DNA of 64,000 nt. It comes from Sanderia malayensis (Eukaryota > Cnidaria > Scyphozoa > Semaeostomeae > Pelagiidae). The notes beneath the pieces are model-generated. The model was given only the letters and a program-made list of their open reading frames with translations. It did no database searches and was not told the DNA's origin. The stretch is from positions 3,410,001 through 3,474,000 of the forward strand of contig RQOL01000855.1 of the NCBI GenBank assembly GCA_013076295.1. Reading direction: 5' to 3'. The position numbers and the translations under genes were made by a program. Every line of letters starts with the position of its first letter. The stretch's first letter is position 1. Positions 25,927-37,850 of this stretch are shown here, piece by piece.

Positions 25927-28598
25927 ATGGGCCTTGTTTCTGCGCGAAGAAGTCTGTGCACGAGATTGATTCTCTTGGGAATTATCATGCTCGCAATTAT
26001 TGTCCAAGAGCGTGATTCTTTGACTGAAGCCAAGCCAACAAGACCAAAAAGAAGCCAAAAGGTAAATGAAAGTATAATTGTTGTCTGATTTCTTCTCTAC
26101 TCAGATTTTCTTCTCAGTTTGTTTGCTCGTGGAGAAATTGGCATGACGTCAATTTTTCCTTTGATTCCATGCCCTAATTAGCTTGATTATGCCGTTTCCA
26201 TGAGCGGGGACCTTTGCTGCAATGCAACCAATATTTTGTCTGTTTGAGCAAGAAGAGATGGAGGAATGTGCCCGTGAAACCATTAACGAGGATTTAACGA
26301 ATATCAAACCAATTCGTGCTGCTTTTTTATCATGACATGGTCAAGGCTCAACACAAGTCGGGTCGAAAAGGTTCAACTGTTGGATGGGAGCGCGAATAAT
26401 TTGGTCCAGACAGTAAATTTAATAACGATTGTTGGAGGGACCTGTCGGAAGTTTATTTAGCCGAAGGCAAATTTTGCGAAGACACAGCTCAATGAATCAA
26501 ATGTTTACTTCGTTATGTTGTGAAGTTCTTCTTCTATGGCACAGACTCCATATATCAAAATTCCATCTATGCAACAGACTCCTTATATATCGAAGCTCCA
26601 TTTCATGCAATGCAGCTCTCGTGTTGATAATCGTTGGAGCCTCGAATTTCTTCAAAGGTTGGATTAGACGTGTTATAACCTTTACGCCACAAGATTATTA
26701 ATTAAGGCAAGGGGCATACAGATAGAGTTTTATCATTAGTTTTACAATCTTCAATTCTTCATTCACGCACGATTTTAATCCTGCTGTTCTATTTCATCTT
26801 ATCTACTGATAATGTCTCGAGTGACCAGTTTCGAAGTTGTTAGCCAATCAAGCTAACAAATTGCAGCAAACTTGATTGACGTCCAAAATTTCAAATTCCA
26901 ACCCCTTTGGGAGCAAAATCAAAGGTCTTTTGACAGAAATATCCGCTTGGAGGAAATTTTTGTGATAGAAATATAGAATAACTTTAAGCATTATTATGAG
27001 TTGGACCTTATCGGGCAAGAGTTGAGAGTGGAGAATATCAATTGCTGTTTGCATGCCCTTCGTTCGAAGAGAGTTTTCACGTGTCTTATCCTGTTCTTGT
27101 TTTTTTATGCAGTGTTCCCTGCGTATTACTAAAGATGGAAGATATGCCGTGATATGTGTGAGGGGAAAGTCGTTCCGTAAAGTGAGTAAAATTTCCGTTG
27201 TGTTTTGGAGAAGTTTCACGAGTTTGCTCTTTACTTGCCACGTTTTTGCTGATTGACAAAGTTCCTTGAATAATGTCACTTGGCTAACATTTAGTGCTAT
27301 TGTTATTACCTTGATAGGGTACCTTGTTACCTTGTTTTTCCTATCACTTTGATAACGGGCATACGCCTGAAACGTTAGTGTAAACATTTTATGAATTACA
27401 TGGTACTATTCATACAATTTTGTTCATTTATTTACCTTGTTACCTTGATTACGTAAAGCTATTGTTACCTTGATGTCCACCTTTACGTCGTAAGTAGGTA
27501 ATGTAAGATAATGTAATAAAAAGTTAAAACCGTGTTTGAAAGTAACAAGCCTTTTATTTCTGATTTTGCAGGGCTCCAGAAGTAATGGCCTGGGTATAAG
27601 AAAATCAAAAAAGGGGAAAAAAGCCGATGCGAAGTCAAAGGTAATGTTGTTATTAACATGTTGTTACTCGTCATGTGTAAAAAGTAACCATGTTTTCTGG
27701 GGTATATGTACATGTGGAGAAAAATGTAAGAGATAGGAATGTACACAGCTTATAGTTGGGCTTTTGGCAGAATTTTGAGCAAAGCTCAATTAAACGAGGT
27801 ATTTATTTGAACAACAAGGAATTGTATTGGTATGCAACAAGGTATACAACATTGCTATACAACAATGTATACAACATTGGTATACAACAATGTATACAAC
27901 ATTGGTATACAACAAGGAATTGTATTGGTAACGGTGCAAATGTTCCGTCGCATTTCAGTCCCAGAGGATTCTTTAGAAAAACCTCGTGTTTCTCGGGCTA
28001 GGCCTTTTGCATCCAAATTTTTCTACATGAAAAACATCAATTGTTGATAAAGTAAACCGTTTTGGGTCTGGGGGCAACACCCCAGATAATTTTACAATAC
28101 ATACCTCTCATAGACACGATGGCAATGAGTTTAATTCCATATTGACATAATTTGATTGCCTTCTGAGACTGGGCCTTTCAGGGACCAAAGCGATCGGGGG
28201 GGGGGGGGGATCTCACTCACCAGTGCCCTGTTTCGGTCGCGAACTTATTCACGATCCATCACCTTTGGTCTATATGACACGTTACATCATGAATTACTAT
28301 GGCTTCGAAGATTGTTGTTAGATAGTTTGTTCGTTTTTATGCAAAGAAATCCACAACCAAGCGCTTTGGCAATCTTTTAACTGATCAGGCATTAAAACTT
28401 GCACGGTCTACGAAGGAAAAGCGCAAGAACCGAGTATTGGTTTGCAAAGAGAGAATGACGAAATGGGTATCGAAAAATGACTTTCCAAACAGTGATGCCG
28501 CAGTCAGTTGCAACGCAGGGGAGTTTTTGCAAGGCTTTGCCACAAAGACAGACGGAGAGAAGGTTCGATACACCTTCACGTGCTGTCTGCTTCCATGA
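25927..28598 (+). CDS. Small secreted basic protein with a Cys-containing C-terminal domain, family not recognised
   Basis: Three exons, 25927-26061, 27572-27640 and 28389-28598 (TGA), join in phase 0 with good GT-AG sites to 137 residues. Residues 1-27 look like a signal peptide: a basic start, then LILLGIIMLAIIV. A dibasic RPKR motif at residues 39-42 fits furin-type cleavage. It is followed by a very Lys/Arg-rich stretch to about residue 90 (KKGKKADAKSK, STKEKRKNR). The C-terminal domain has four cysteines, in VCKERM, SCNAGEF and a terminal TCCLLP. The layout (signal, prosegment, basic linker, Cys domain) suggests a processed extracellular or cuticle/matrix-binding peptide, but I do not recognise the family. 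ATG 25927 is the only one preceding the signal sequence. Confidence 0.75.
27830..27915. repeat. TATACAACAATG/TATACAACATTGG short tandem array
   Basis: About six head-to-tail copies of a roughly 14-bp word alternate TATACAACATTGG and TATACAACAATG. They lie in the intron before the last exon of the secreted-protein gene. Each pair is also self-complementary around CATTG/CAATG. Confidence 0.8.
28196..28209 (+). repeat. G14 homopolymer
   Basis: Fourteen consecutive guanines lie in an intron of the secreted-protein gene. The length is likely to be polymorphic or uncertain in the assembly. Confidence 0.9.
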
Positions 28599-30775
28599 GT
28601 GGTTATTCACTTTGAAAATCAGATTGAGAGTGCGGAGAGTGTAAGGAACTGGCAAGTTTTCCGGTATAACCAGTTTGGTATAATTTTTATGGCAAGGGAT
28701 ATTTTCTTCCTTGAATAATTTTACAGAGAAAGATGCTTATTAAACCCATGCGGATACATATGATAATAAGAGATACAGATATATGATTTTATATTTTATA
28801 CCTATTTTATAAGTATCAAAATTTCTTCTCAGTATCAAGGCTTACTTACTTTTATAATCAACAACAATATAAAAATGATTGTAAAAATTCCCCTACAGAA
28901 ATATGTATTACTTTTGTTGTATGATGCAGAGAAATAGGCTTTACATAAAGTACTAGAAGCCTTGTTGTTGTGTTGTGATTTGATGCATTATAATCAAGTA
29001 CAATGTGGCAAAGTGAAATTGTGAAACACCGTGTATTCAAGTTTTTATTGTGATAATTAGTTACATTGATCATTAATTTGAACGATTGTTGTTTTGCAAC
29101 GATGTTTCTGTTTGGAACAGCGAAGAACTCAAGTCGTCAAACCTAACCATTATACAGCAAAGCAAATGCTACAAAATTGCTGTACAAGGACACTTTGCTT
29201 GTAATGCTTCCATACCTTCCACAAACAAAACTCATGATCAATAGCAACCATGGCACTAACCGTGTTGCTACACAAGCCCAGGTTTTGTCGCTGCAAAGGA
29301 GGACTCGGTACAGTCGTACAGCGATTGGTTGTTGTTGTTGTAAGCTATGCTGAAACTGTGTAGCAAGTCTACCAGGGCACTTAAAAAGCAGTCTATCGCA
29401 AATACCGTAAATCTTTGAATAAAATAAGCCCCCATTATGATAATAATTTGCAAGGGTATTGAATCTAAGTATCAAGACATTATAGTTGTGTGGTGTGAAT
29501 GTGTTGCAAATAGCGATAACGTATTGCTGGATTGTGGCACCCTCGTTGCCTCTTCATGCGACGTAACTGGTCGATGTCTTCCTCATTATTAGGTCTTATC
29601 GCTTGGCGAGTCGGTAGGTTGGTTGGTTGGTTGGTTGGTATGAATCTTGTTCTTGTTTTCTTGTCACATTACTACTGCTACCACCACCACTGACCATACC
29701 AGTAGTTTGCCATCAACCGACGACATTGTCGTAGTTGTTATGGAACGATTGGGTCTCCGCGAGTTTTATCAAGGTTTCTTGACGACTTTGACGTGGGCTC
29801 TGTCCTTTTTTGGGACGACGCAGTGGATTATGGGATCAGAGTCAAGCACATGGACTTTACTTCTGCTCTCAAATCAAAGTTGCATAACATCTTGTATCGC
29901 CGAATGACTTTGTTTTCTTTCATTGTTGTGGCTGTTTTGTTATCTGAAGTTTATTTCTAAACAACTTACTGCTTTGAATGGAATTATAAAATCTTGTCAT
30001 ACCTTTACGGTGGTCTTGCGGTTCGTTATCAAGGTTCCAGCATGTGCTAGACTTATGCAATCAATTTGAAAGTGTACATTCGCTCTGATACATATTTGTA
30101 TTCATGTTGCATTTATTTGAAAGCCAGTGGTTTCAAATAGTCTCACATGAAAAGGCTCAGTCAGGCATGGGGATACATAACACAAAGGGGAATTATACGA
30201 TTCAAACAATGCGATACGTATCATCAAATCTTTACAAATTTCGGATATCTTTGATGTAGTTACAGTATAAAAATCAGTATGCACAGTTTGTATTCCTTGC
30301 TTAAAACTAAATAAATATTACAGTTACAAAAAGTTAGGTAAATAGAAATCAACTGCTTAAGAGAATAAATAAAGTTAAGTAAGCGCTTTCAAATATCATG
30401 TGTTGTACAATCGTGAATAACGTGGAGCCAATTAAAATAAGAGTTAGGGGCAATGAAGGGGTGGGAAGCACCCTACAGTGATACAGAAACTCGTAACTGC
30501 TTTATAAATACATATACACAACTAAAAATAAATTAAAAAGTTAGATATACATTATGTATTCAGCTACAGTGTATAAAAGTCATAGTTACAAAATATAATT
30601 AACTTTGCCAGAGGGGAGACAGGAAATCATGGGACCCCTCTCACATTTAATTATATAAGTGTAGTTTCTTCACCAAGCTAAAAAGCATAGTTCCTTGTTT
30701 CTTGAAATACGTATATTTTGGTCGTAAAATATATATTGTGTCGAAGGGTTGAATCTTTCGTGACATATGATCTAC
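28599..30775. other. Intergenic region with a (GGTT)n tract and a MITE-end remnant
   Basis: It holds the 3' flanks of two convergent genes. A (GGTT)5 microsatellite lies at about 29618-29640. At 29404 a sequence CCGTAAATCTTTGAATAAAA followed by AAGCCCCC resembles the terminal repeat of the MITE at 58433. ORFs here lack splice sites or similarity. Confidence 0.5.
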
Positions 30776-31138
30776 TTAGATATTTCGAACAACTTCATCA
30801 TAGCTTGGAGGCAGTCCAGAGCCGTGGGTTACAACGAAATCATATGTTGGACGTTTCCCATTGTTACCTGATGTAAAAGCGTTTCCAATCACAAATGCAC
30901 TATTGGACGCAAGATAATATATTGTGTGTGCTTGGGCTGTATTCAGAGAATTGTTTATGTCGTCTGTAAATGTGCCATGTCGACTGCAGGCAGGACTACC
31001 ACTAGCTTCAGGCAAATCTTTTGAGCCATACTTGTCAATAGCAATGTAACGTTTCAAAATGAAGTAAGACAACAGCAAAACGAATACCAATATGAGAGAA
31101 ACGGTGACCCACACAGCTAGCATGTTGTGAGATGGCAT
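30776..31138 (-). CDS. Single-pass membrane protein with C-terminal PPxY motif (minus-strand partner)
   Basis: An intronless 120-codon frame starts at an ATG that has an in-frame TGA upstream. It has a short N-terminus (MPSHNML), a transmembrane helix (AVWVTVSLILVFVLLLSYFI, about residues 8-27), a stop-transfer LKRY, then a soluble tail ending GLPPSYDEVVRNI. PPSY fits PPxY, the ligand of WW domains such as those in NEDD4-type ubiquitin ligases. The tail is therefore predicted to be cytosolic and to recruit a WW protein. A similar architecture (TM, (K/R)KY/KRY, PPxY near the C-terminus) is encoded divergently at 38329. I do not recognise a named family. Confidence 0.75.
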   Translation of the reverse strand: MPSHNMLAVWVTVSLILVFVLLLSYFILKRYIAIDKYGSKDLPEASGSPACSRHGTFTDDINNSLNTAQAHTIYYLASNSAFVIGNAFTSGNNGKRPTYDFVVTHGSGLPPSYDEVVRNI

Positions 31139-32776
31139 CCTTTTATCACTTGTTTCAGAGAGTTTCTGATGTCTTATGCCATGTCATTGTTATCATACCT
31201 GAGCACACGGGTGAGAGATGAGAAATGCAACAAAATAGGATTATGGAAATAAAAAAATTGTATGAGCAGGGCCATGCCGTGATGCCAATTGGGCATAGTC
31301 TATTAACCAGACCCCTAAGACAAGGACCGCGGAATAAGGACCACACCATGGGGAATCTATATTTTAAGAAGTATTTAAAAATAGTTTTTAGAGTTTCAGT
31401 GAAATTTCCATGCATCACGATATTTAAATAACAGAATTTGGCGAAATTTACGTACCATATTAGAACGGAAATATTACTCAAACCCGAAAACTATTTTTTA
31501 ATACTTCTGGAGATTTCCTATAGTCCGTCCAATGGTCTGGTCTCGATTCCCGGGTTTGAACTTCGGGACGGGAGATGCATGATCGAAATTATTAGTTTCT
31601 TCCTGTTTATTGTCAACAAATATGAAAATTTACATACAACATGCTTTCAATGGGTTCGCAAAATATACAGCTCGTAAATAAGTTTTGAAAAACCTCAAGA
31701 TTTCGACTAAAATTATTCTTAAATCGTTCAAAGACTTCATAATTAACAAGCCTGAAAAAGTTTTAACTTACTGTTTTACTGTTATGTTGAAATCGATAAA
31801 TTTGTTGTTTTTTCGTGCACAGTGTGCATGTTATGTTTCTGGCTAAATTGCTACTGTGACATTAATTGGGATGATGAGTAGATAGAGATATGTAGTCTTC
31901 TCTTTGAATTAATACTTCCCCAGCACTTGTTGTGGTATGAGATTACTCCACCGCCAGCATCGAATTAAAAGGAAGTGTAAGTGTAGCAACTTCAATGCGT
32001 GGTGGCACCATGTTTTGCCGGGGGGCACTTATTTTTGGTAGTGGAAAGGTGCAACCCAGAATGGTATCAGTTTCCACAATTTTTTAAAAATTGGTATTAA
32101 GGTCCGATGTGTATTTGAAATTTGGGTGGTATATCTATGTTCCCAGCCAAATTTAGTCAAGTGTACCCCCTCCCTTTGGGGTATTTTGTGCACACTTTAG
32201 TTTTTACAGGTTTATTTGCAAGGAGGATATGAAGAATTTGGACAATGAAAACTCAGAGGAACTATTTACCTTTTGAAAAGTATTTGTCTGAAATAATATA
32301 ACAACATCACTTTCTTTCAAAGTAGGGGCGGCATTATGGCTTTCACTTCGGGTGATTCTCTAGTCATTGAACTCTAATTATCGATGAATCAACATTCGGC
32401 ACTGTTTTTATACTCGGAAAGGCCGCCGCTCACACATTTAAAAAATACCCGAATTTCATTATTGTTCTTTCAATACACCCTGATTTCTCAGCTCAGTTGG
32501 AGTGAAGGAATAGTTAGATCCTTAGATGTTATTATCCTCTTTGTTCGCGGCGGTAGCTTTTATCCGCTGCCAAGACCAACCTCAGATTTGCTACATGCTT
32601 TTGACCAACCCCCTGTAAGAGGGTTGCCTGAGTCTTGGATGCTCCCTTTGACTTGGAGTGGAGAGAAAGGAAACGAAGCACGCGAGAACACAGGGAACAA
32701 TGTAGTGAGAATATGCCACCTGCTTTTGGCTGTTGATATTTACTATCTTCTTCCTGCTCGTCCGACCGAAAAATGT
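31139..32776. other. Non-coding upstream flank of the minus-strand PPxY gene
   Basis: This presumably contains the promoter of the minus-strand gene. The longest frame, 32384-32788, has no splice sites, composition or similarity to support it and extends into the adjacent transposon terminus. Nothing else was identified. Confidence 0.5.
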
Positions 32777-34058
32777 GGTCGGTGTTAGATCATAGGCTAG
32801 TATGCTACAAAAATGACGTAATACTGTGTTATCCAAATGGAGGCTAGACATATCACGTCACACACCGCAAACAAATAAAACCAGCTCCCTGGTTTACAGT
32901 CTTAGCTTTTGTTGACATTTTGACTGGCAAATCAAATGCCCATTATAATAGGAGCCAAGATCAGCTCTGAAGAATAGATATCACTTTGAACCCATATTAT
33001 CCCCTACCGTTATGAATTGACTACCATTGCTCTAAAAGTAGACTAAATGGCTATCAATTGATGTTATATAATAGTGTCACGACTTGACTTAAAAGGAAGC
33101 AAATAAAGATGACAATGATTTTATTACTATAATTTCAAAATTCAATGCAAAGCCAAGTGCCAACAAACAACAAGCAACATTCTTTCTCTTTTTTACCACC
33201 CATTGTCCCTGTCATAGTTCCGCTTTTCTAAGTGTCAGTCAAAATTGAAAACAATAAGCCAAAACATATGGGGGTATATGTATGACAAAAATCGTCGTAC
33301 AAAACCAAACGTCGTGTTGTATTCAATATCCCAAAATGAATTGCATTTTTCATTCCATCGTATGTCGTATTCCATTTCATCATATGTCGTATTCCATTCA
33401 ATCGTATGTCGTATTTCATTGTACTGTATGCTGTAATGTGTTTTGATTGTCGTAATGAAAGAAAACCGCTGATGGAATGAAAAATGCAATTCATTTTGGG
33501 ATATTGAATACAACACGACGTTTGGTTTTGTACGACGATTTTTGTCATACACATACCCCGATAAAAACATCACAATAGGCTTTGTCGCAGCAAATCAAAT
33601 CAAATCAGTTGTTACTGATGCTGTACTTCATTTATTAGGAACCAAAGCGTTGATGGCTAAAAAGTTGAAAGAGCTTATATTTACTACCAGACAAAATCTT
33701 TCAATATGCTAGCATCTCTGTAAATTAACTAAGCACAAATCTGGAACAATACCACTTGATAAAATCATGAAAAAGCTCTGTTTATCTTATGTATTTGAAT
33801 GCCTAAAAATATGGATAACAATTATATATACAAATATATATTTCGACAGTAGTAGAAATATATGAAAATTAACTAAATCTTAAACTAAATCATCATTAAT
33901 TCCAAAAAGCTTTGATCAAACTGCAATGAACATGTTCTCTTCACGTCTTTCAACAATATTGTCATTGTGCTGTGTTGCACAGCATTCCAAGCCTCCATTG
34001 GAATATAAAACCATTACGTCATTTTTGTAGCATACTAGCCTATGATCTAACACCGACC
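32777..34058. mobile_element. 1.28-kb MULE-like non-autonomous DNA transposon
   Basis: The left end GGTCGGTGTTAGATCATAGG... and the right end are exact inverted copies for about 46 bp, with weaker similarity to about 80 bp. They are flanked by an exact 9-bp direct repeat GAAAAATGT (32768-32776 and 34059-34067). Long terminal inverted repeats with a 9-bp duplication fit Mutator-like elements. No transposase frame was found. A near-perfect 289-bp hairpin is nested inside. CCGACC also precedes both copies of the duplication, so the duplication boundary could be argued to be longer. Confidence 0.82.
33271..33559. mobile_element. Near-perfect 289-bp hairpin element
   Basis: The 89-bp arms (33271-33359 and 33471-33559) are inverted copies with one evident mismatch, beginning GGGGTATATGTATGAC and GGGGTATGTGTATGAC. 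A 111-bp spacer has repeated ATGTCGTATTCCAT words. The transcript would form a long double-stranded stem. Target duplication is uncertain. Mirror-image open frames on both strands here are consequences of the hairpin. Confidence 0.85.
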
Positions 34059-34580
34059 GAAAAATGTCTGCGGAGCGGAATGCGGAAGGAACCTTGCCAG
34101 GGAAAATATTGTTTGCCTTGAAAATCTTGTTGTCGGTGCTTGTTGCATTGTATGTTATTTAATCACATTCCAAACAGCTATTTATTCTGGATTATATTGT
34201 ATATAGCTATTCACATTTTAACTGGGAGAAGCATCTTTTTAATCAGAGAGGATTATTGCCATAAAGTGATCACAATAAAGTGGTGAGTATAAACCACAAA
34301 AACATTCCAGACTTAGCTTGTGAAGTTCACTGCATGCGTCTACCTTCACAAGTGTCTGTAATTGCTGTAATGTAATGATTTATAATTACTGATAAATCTT
34401 TTCTCTTTGCTATCCCAAAAAAATCTCTATAGACAACATTGTTTGGGGGGAGGGGGTGAAGATATTACTTTAATGTCCTGGGACCCACATTCACATTCAG
34501 ATTCGGAATTAGATTCAGATTCGACACTACCCACCAATTCGTTATCCATAAGTTTCCAAGTTGTAAATATTAAAATACCG

Positions 34581-35760
34581 AATCAAATTTATAGCCATCC
34601 CAGTGCTATATCACGTATTTTGAAGATTTTTTGAGAATTTTCGAGCCAGGGGGTTCGTCAATAATTCGACTCATACAAGCGATTTTGTAAACATTAGGCC
34701 ACACCACTCTGATATTAATCTGCTCCAAAAATATTTTAAGATACATTTTCATGATTCAAACCAAATTTATAGCCATCCCAGTGCTATATCACGTATTTTG
34801 AAGATTTTTTGAGAATTTTCGATCCAGGGGGTTCGTCAATAATTCGACTCATACAAGCAATTTTGTTAACTTTAGGCCATACCACTCTGATATTAATCTG
34901 CTCCAAAAATATTTTAAGATACATTTTCATGATTCAAACCAAATTTATAGCTATCCCAGTGCTATATCACGTATTTTGAAGATTTTTTGAGAATTTTCGA
35001 GCCAGGGGGTTCGTCAATAATTCGACTCATACAAGCAATTTTGTTAACTTTAGGCCATACCACTCTGATATTAATCTGCTCCAAAAATATTTTAAGATAC
35101 ATTTTCATGATTCAAATCAAATTTATAGCTATCCCAGTGCTATATCACGTATTTTGAAGATTTTTTGAGAATTTTCGATCCAGGGGGTTCGTCAATAATT
35201 CGACTCATACAAGCAATTTTGTTAACTTTAGGCCATACCACTCTGATATTAATCTGCTCCAAAAATATTTTAAGATACATTTTCATGATTCAAATCAAAT
35301 TTATAGCTATCCCAGTGCTATATCACGTATTTTGAAGATTTTTTGAGAATTTTCGATCCAGGGGGTTCGTCAATAATTCGACTCATACAAGCAATTTTGT
35401 TAACTTTAGGCCATACCACTCTGATATTAATCTGCTCCAAAAATATTTTAAGATACATTTTCATGGTTGAAACCAAATTTATAGCTATTCCAGTGCTATA
35501 TCACGTATTTTGAAGATTTTTTGAGAATTTTCGAGCCGGGGGTTTCGTCTATAATTTGACTCATACAAGCAACTAGGTAAATTTTAGGCCAAGCCACTCT
35601 GGTGTAAATTTGTCTCAAACAACTCGTAAAATAAATCTTCGTCTTTCAAACCCAAATTATAGCCATCCCAATGCAATTACCTGTTTTTTGAAGATTTTTC
35701 AAAATTTTTTCAGCCAGGGGGTCCTTCTATAAGTCAACTCATACAAGCAATGTTTTGAAT
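34581..35760 (+). repeat. 178-bp tandem array, left arm of the foldback element
   Basis: The word GTGCTATATC recurs at 34603, 34781, 34959, 35137, 35315 and 35493, exactly 178 bp apart each time. A degenerate seventh unit follows near 35671. Unit landmarks are ATCCCAGTGCTATATCACG, GAGAATTTTCGA, GGGGGTTCGTCAATAATTCG and TCTGATATTAATCTGCTCC. Confidence 0.95.
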
Positions 35761-35867
35761 ACACAAATGTAAATACTGAAAGTTGAGTTGCAAAATGGAA
35801 CAAAACAGTAATTAATATAAAACAGAACTAAAATTTGAAAGCCAAGGACTGCTTTAATTCTTAATTA

Positions 35868-36680
35868 CCATAATGCTTCAATTAAACATCTCACTTCCTT
35901 CTTTTAAAGGTCCCCCTCGAATAGACGCTCCCTTGTAGAGTGGCGTGTATATGAAGCACACAAAACCGAAGCTGGTCCTTCTTTCAATACTTTAATGGGA
36001 TAAATTTTCGCGGGAAGAAACTTTCGCGATTTTCGCGTTTTGGCCAAAATTCGCGAAAATTTATTGCACGAAATTTTCTAAAATATGAAATTCGCGAAAG
36101 TTTATTCTTGATAAAAATTTCAAAACTGGAACTTCGCGAAAGTTTATTCTCGCAAAAACGCTATTGTGAAAAACTGGTAATCCCAGAGTGAAAGGCGATT
36201 AACAAAGAAAAATATTTATTCATTAGTTAGTTTCATGGAAAGAAAAGGGAAGGCAGAAAAGGCAGAATGAATATGGAAACGAAGCTGACTTATTTTTGTT
36301 CTTCCTCTGATAACGTTGTAAAAATGAGAAAAATTTATGAAAAAGTTTCACTTTGAATAAAAACTACTTCAAGGTTTCTGTTTAAAGTTTCTGTTCAGAC
36401 TTGGAATTCGCGAAAGTTTATTCTCGCAAAATACCCGATTTTGCCAAAAACGCGAAAGTTAATTCCAGAAATTTCGCGTTTTTTTCTAGATATTTTTTTA
36501 AAATTATACTTCTGGAACCAGACTATTTTAGTTGTTTCTCAGAGTTTCACGCTAAGTGTGATCATCATTAGTGTTTATTAATAAACGCCTACCTTTTTTA
36601 AACGCCCCCGCCGAATGGAAGCCTCCTAAAATATCACACTATCTAATAAACGCCCCGGGCGTTTAATCGAAGCATTACCG
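35868..36680. mobile_element. Nested TA-flanked inverted-repeat element in the foldback core
   Basis: The ends read (TA)CCATAATGCTTCAATTAAAC on the left and the inverse of (TA)CGGTAATGCTTCGATTAAAC on the right, with TA on both sides. The interior (about 35996-36490) has repeated TTCGCGAAAGTTTATTC words, and GCCCC-rich blocks lie near the right end. This may be one element or two superposed remnants. Confidence 0.5.
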
Positions 36681-36849
36681 TATATCTTTCGCATAACTGA
36701 AAACATTTGAACACTGTTCACACCAAGTTTGCAACACCCAGGACAATTAGCAAATTCCCTAATGCGGGGATCAATTACGATGACGTCGGAAAATATACTT
36801 TAAAAAAGGTATGGAATACTTTACTTCTATTCTATTCAATTTAGTTTAC

Positions 36850-37850
36850 AAAATTGCTTGTATGAGTTGAATTATTGACGAACCCCCTGGATCGAAAATT
36901 CTCAAAAAATCTTCAAAACACGTGATATAGCACTGGGATAGCTATAAATTTGATTTGAATCATGAAAATGTATCTTAAAATATTTTTGGAGCAGATTAAT
37001 ATCAGAGTGGTATGGCCTAAAGTTAACAAAATTGCTTGTATGAGTCGAATTATTGACGAACTCCCTGGCTCGAAAATTCTCAAAAAATCTTCAAAATACG
37101 TGATATAGCACTGGGATAGCTATAAATTTGGTTTCAACCATGAAAATGTATCTTAGAATATTTTTGGAGCAGATTAATATCAGAGTGGTGTGGCCTAATG
37201 TTTACAAAATCGCTTGTATGAGTCGAATTATTGACGAACCCCCTGGCTCGAAAATTCTCAAAAAATCTTCAAAATACGTGATATAGCACTGGGATGGCTA
37301 TAAATTTAGTTTGAATCATGAAAATGTATCTTAAAATATTTTTGGAGCAGATTAATATCAGAGTGGGGTGGCCTAATGTTTACAAAATCGCTTGTATGAG
37401 TCGAATTATTGACGAACCCCCTGGCTCGAAAATTCTCAAAAAAATCTTCAAAATACGTGATATAGCACTGGGATGGCTATAAATTTAGTTTGAATCATGA
37501 AAATGTATCTTAAAATATTTTTGGAGCAGATTAATATCAGAGTGGGGTGGCCTAATGTTTACAAAATCGCTTGTATGAGTCGAATTATTGACGAACCCCC
37601 TGGCTCGAAAATTCTCAAAAAATCTTCAAAATACGTGATATAGCACTGGGATGGCTATAAATTTGGTTTGAATCATGAAAATGTATCTTAAAATATTTTT
37701 GGAGCAGATTAATATCAGAGTGGTGTGGCCTAATGTTTACAAAATCGCTTGTATGAGTCGAATTATTGACGAACCCCCTGGCTCGAAAATTCTCAAAAAA
37801 TCTTCAAAATACATGATATAGCACTGGGATGGCTATAAATTTGGTTCGGT
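36850..37850 (-). repeat. 178-bp tandem array, right arm of the foldback element
   Basis: The word GATATAGCAC (inverse of the left-arm word) recurs at 36924, 37102, 37280, 37459, 37637 and 37815, spacing 178 bp with one interval of 179. The units are the same as in the left arm but in opposite orientation. Confidence 0.95.

Noticed and set aside
29647..29907. 86-codon plus-strand frame after the GGTT microsatellite
   Set aside because: No signal, domain or splice evidence; composition is like the surrounding intergenic DNA.
32384..32788. 134-codon plus-strand frame
   Set aside because: No recognisable domain or splice context, and its end reads into the terminal repeat of the MULE-like element.
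33228..33573. Mirror-image open frames on both strands sharing YDKNRRTKPNVVLYS
   Set aside because: The identical peptides on opposite strands are explained by the near-perfect DNA hairpin 33271-33559, not by two genes.
34581..37850. CRISPR-like or centromeric interpretation of the 178-bp repeats
   Set aside because: Units are contiguous without spacers, occur in inverted arms bounded by a target duplication, and lie among animal genes; this is a foldback transposon.
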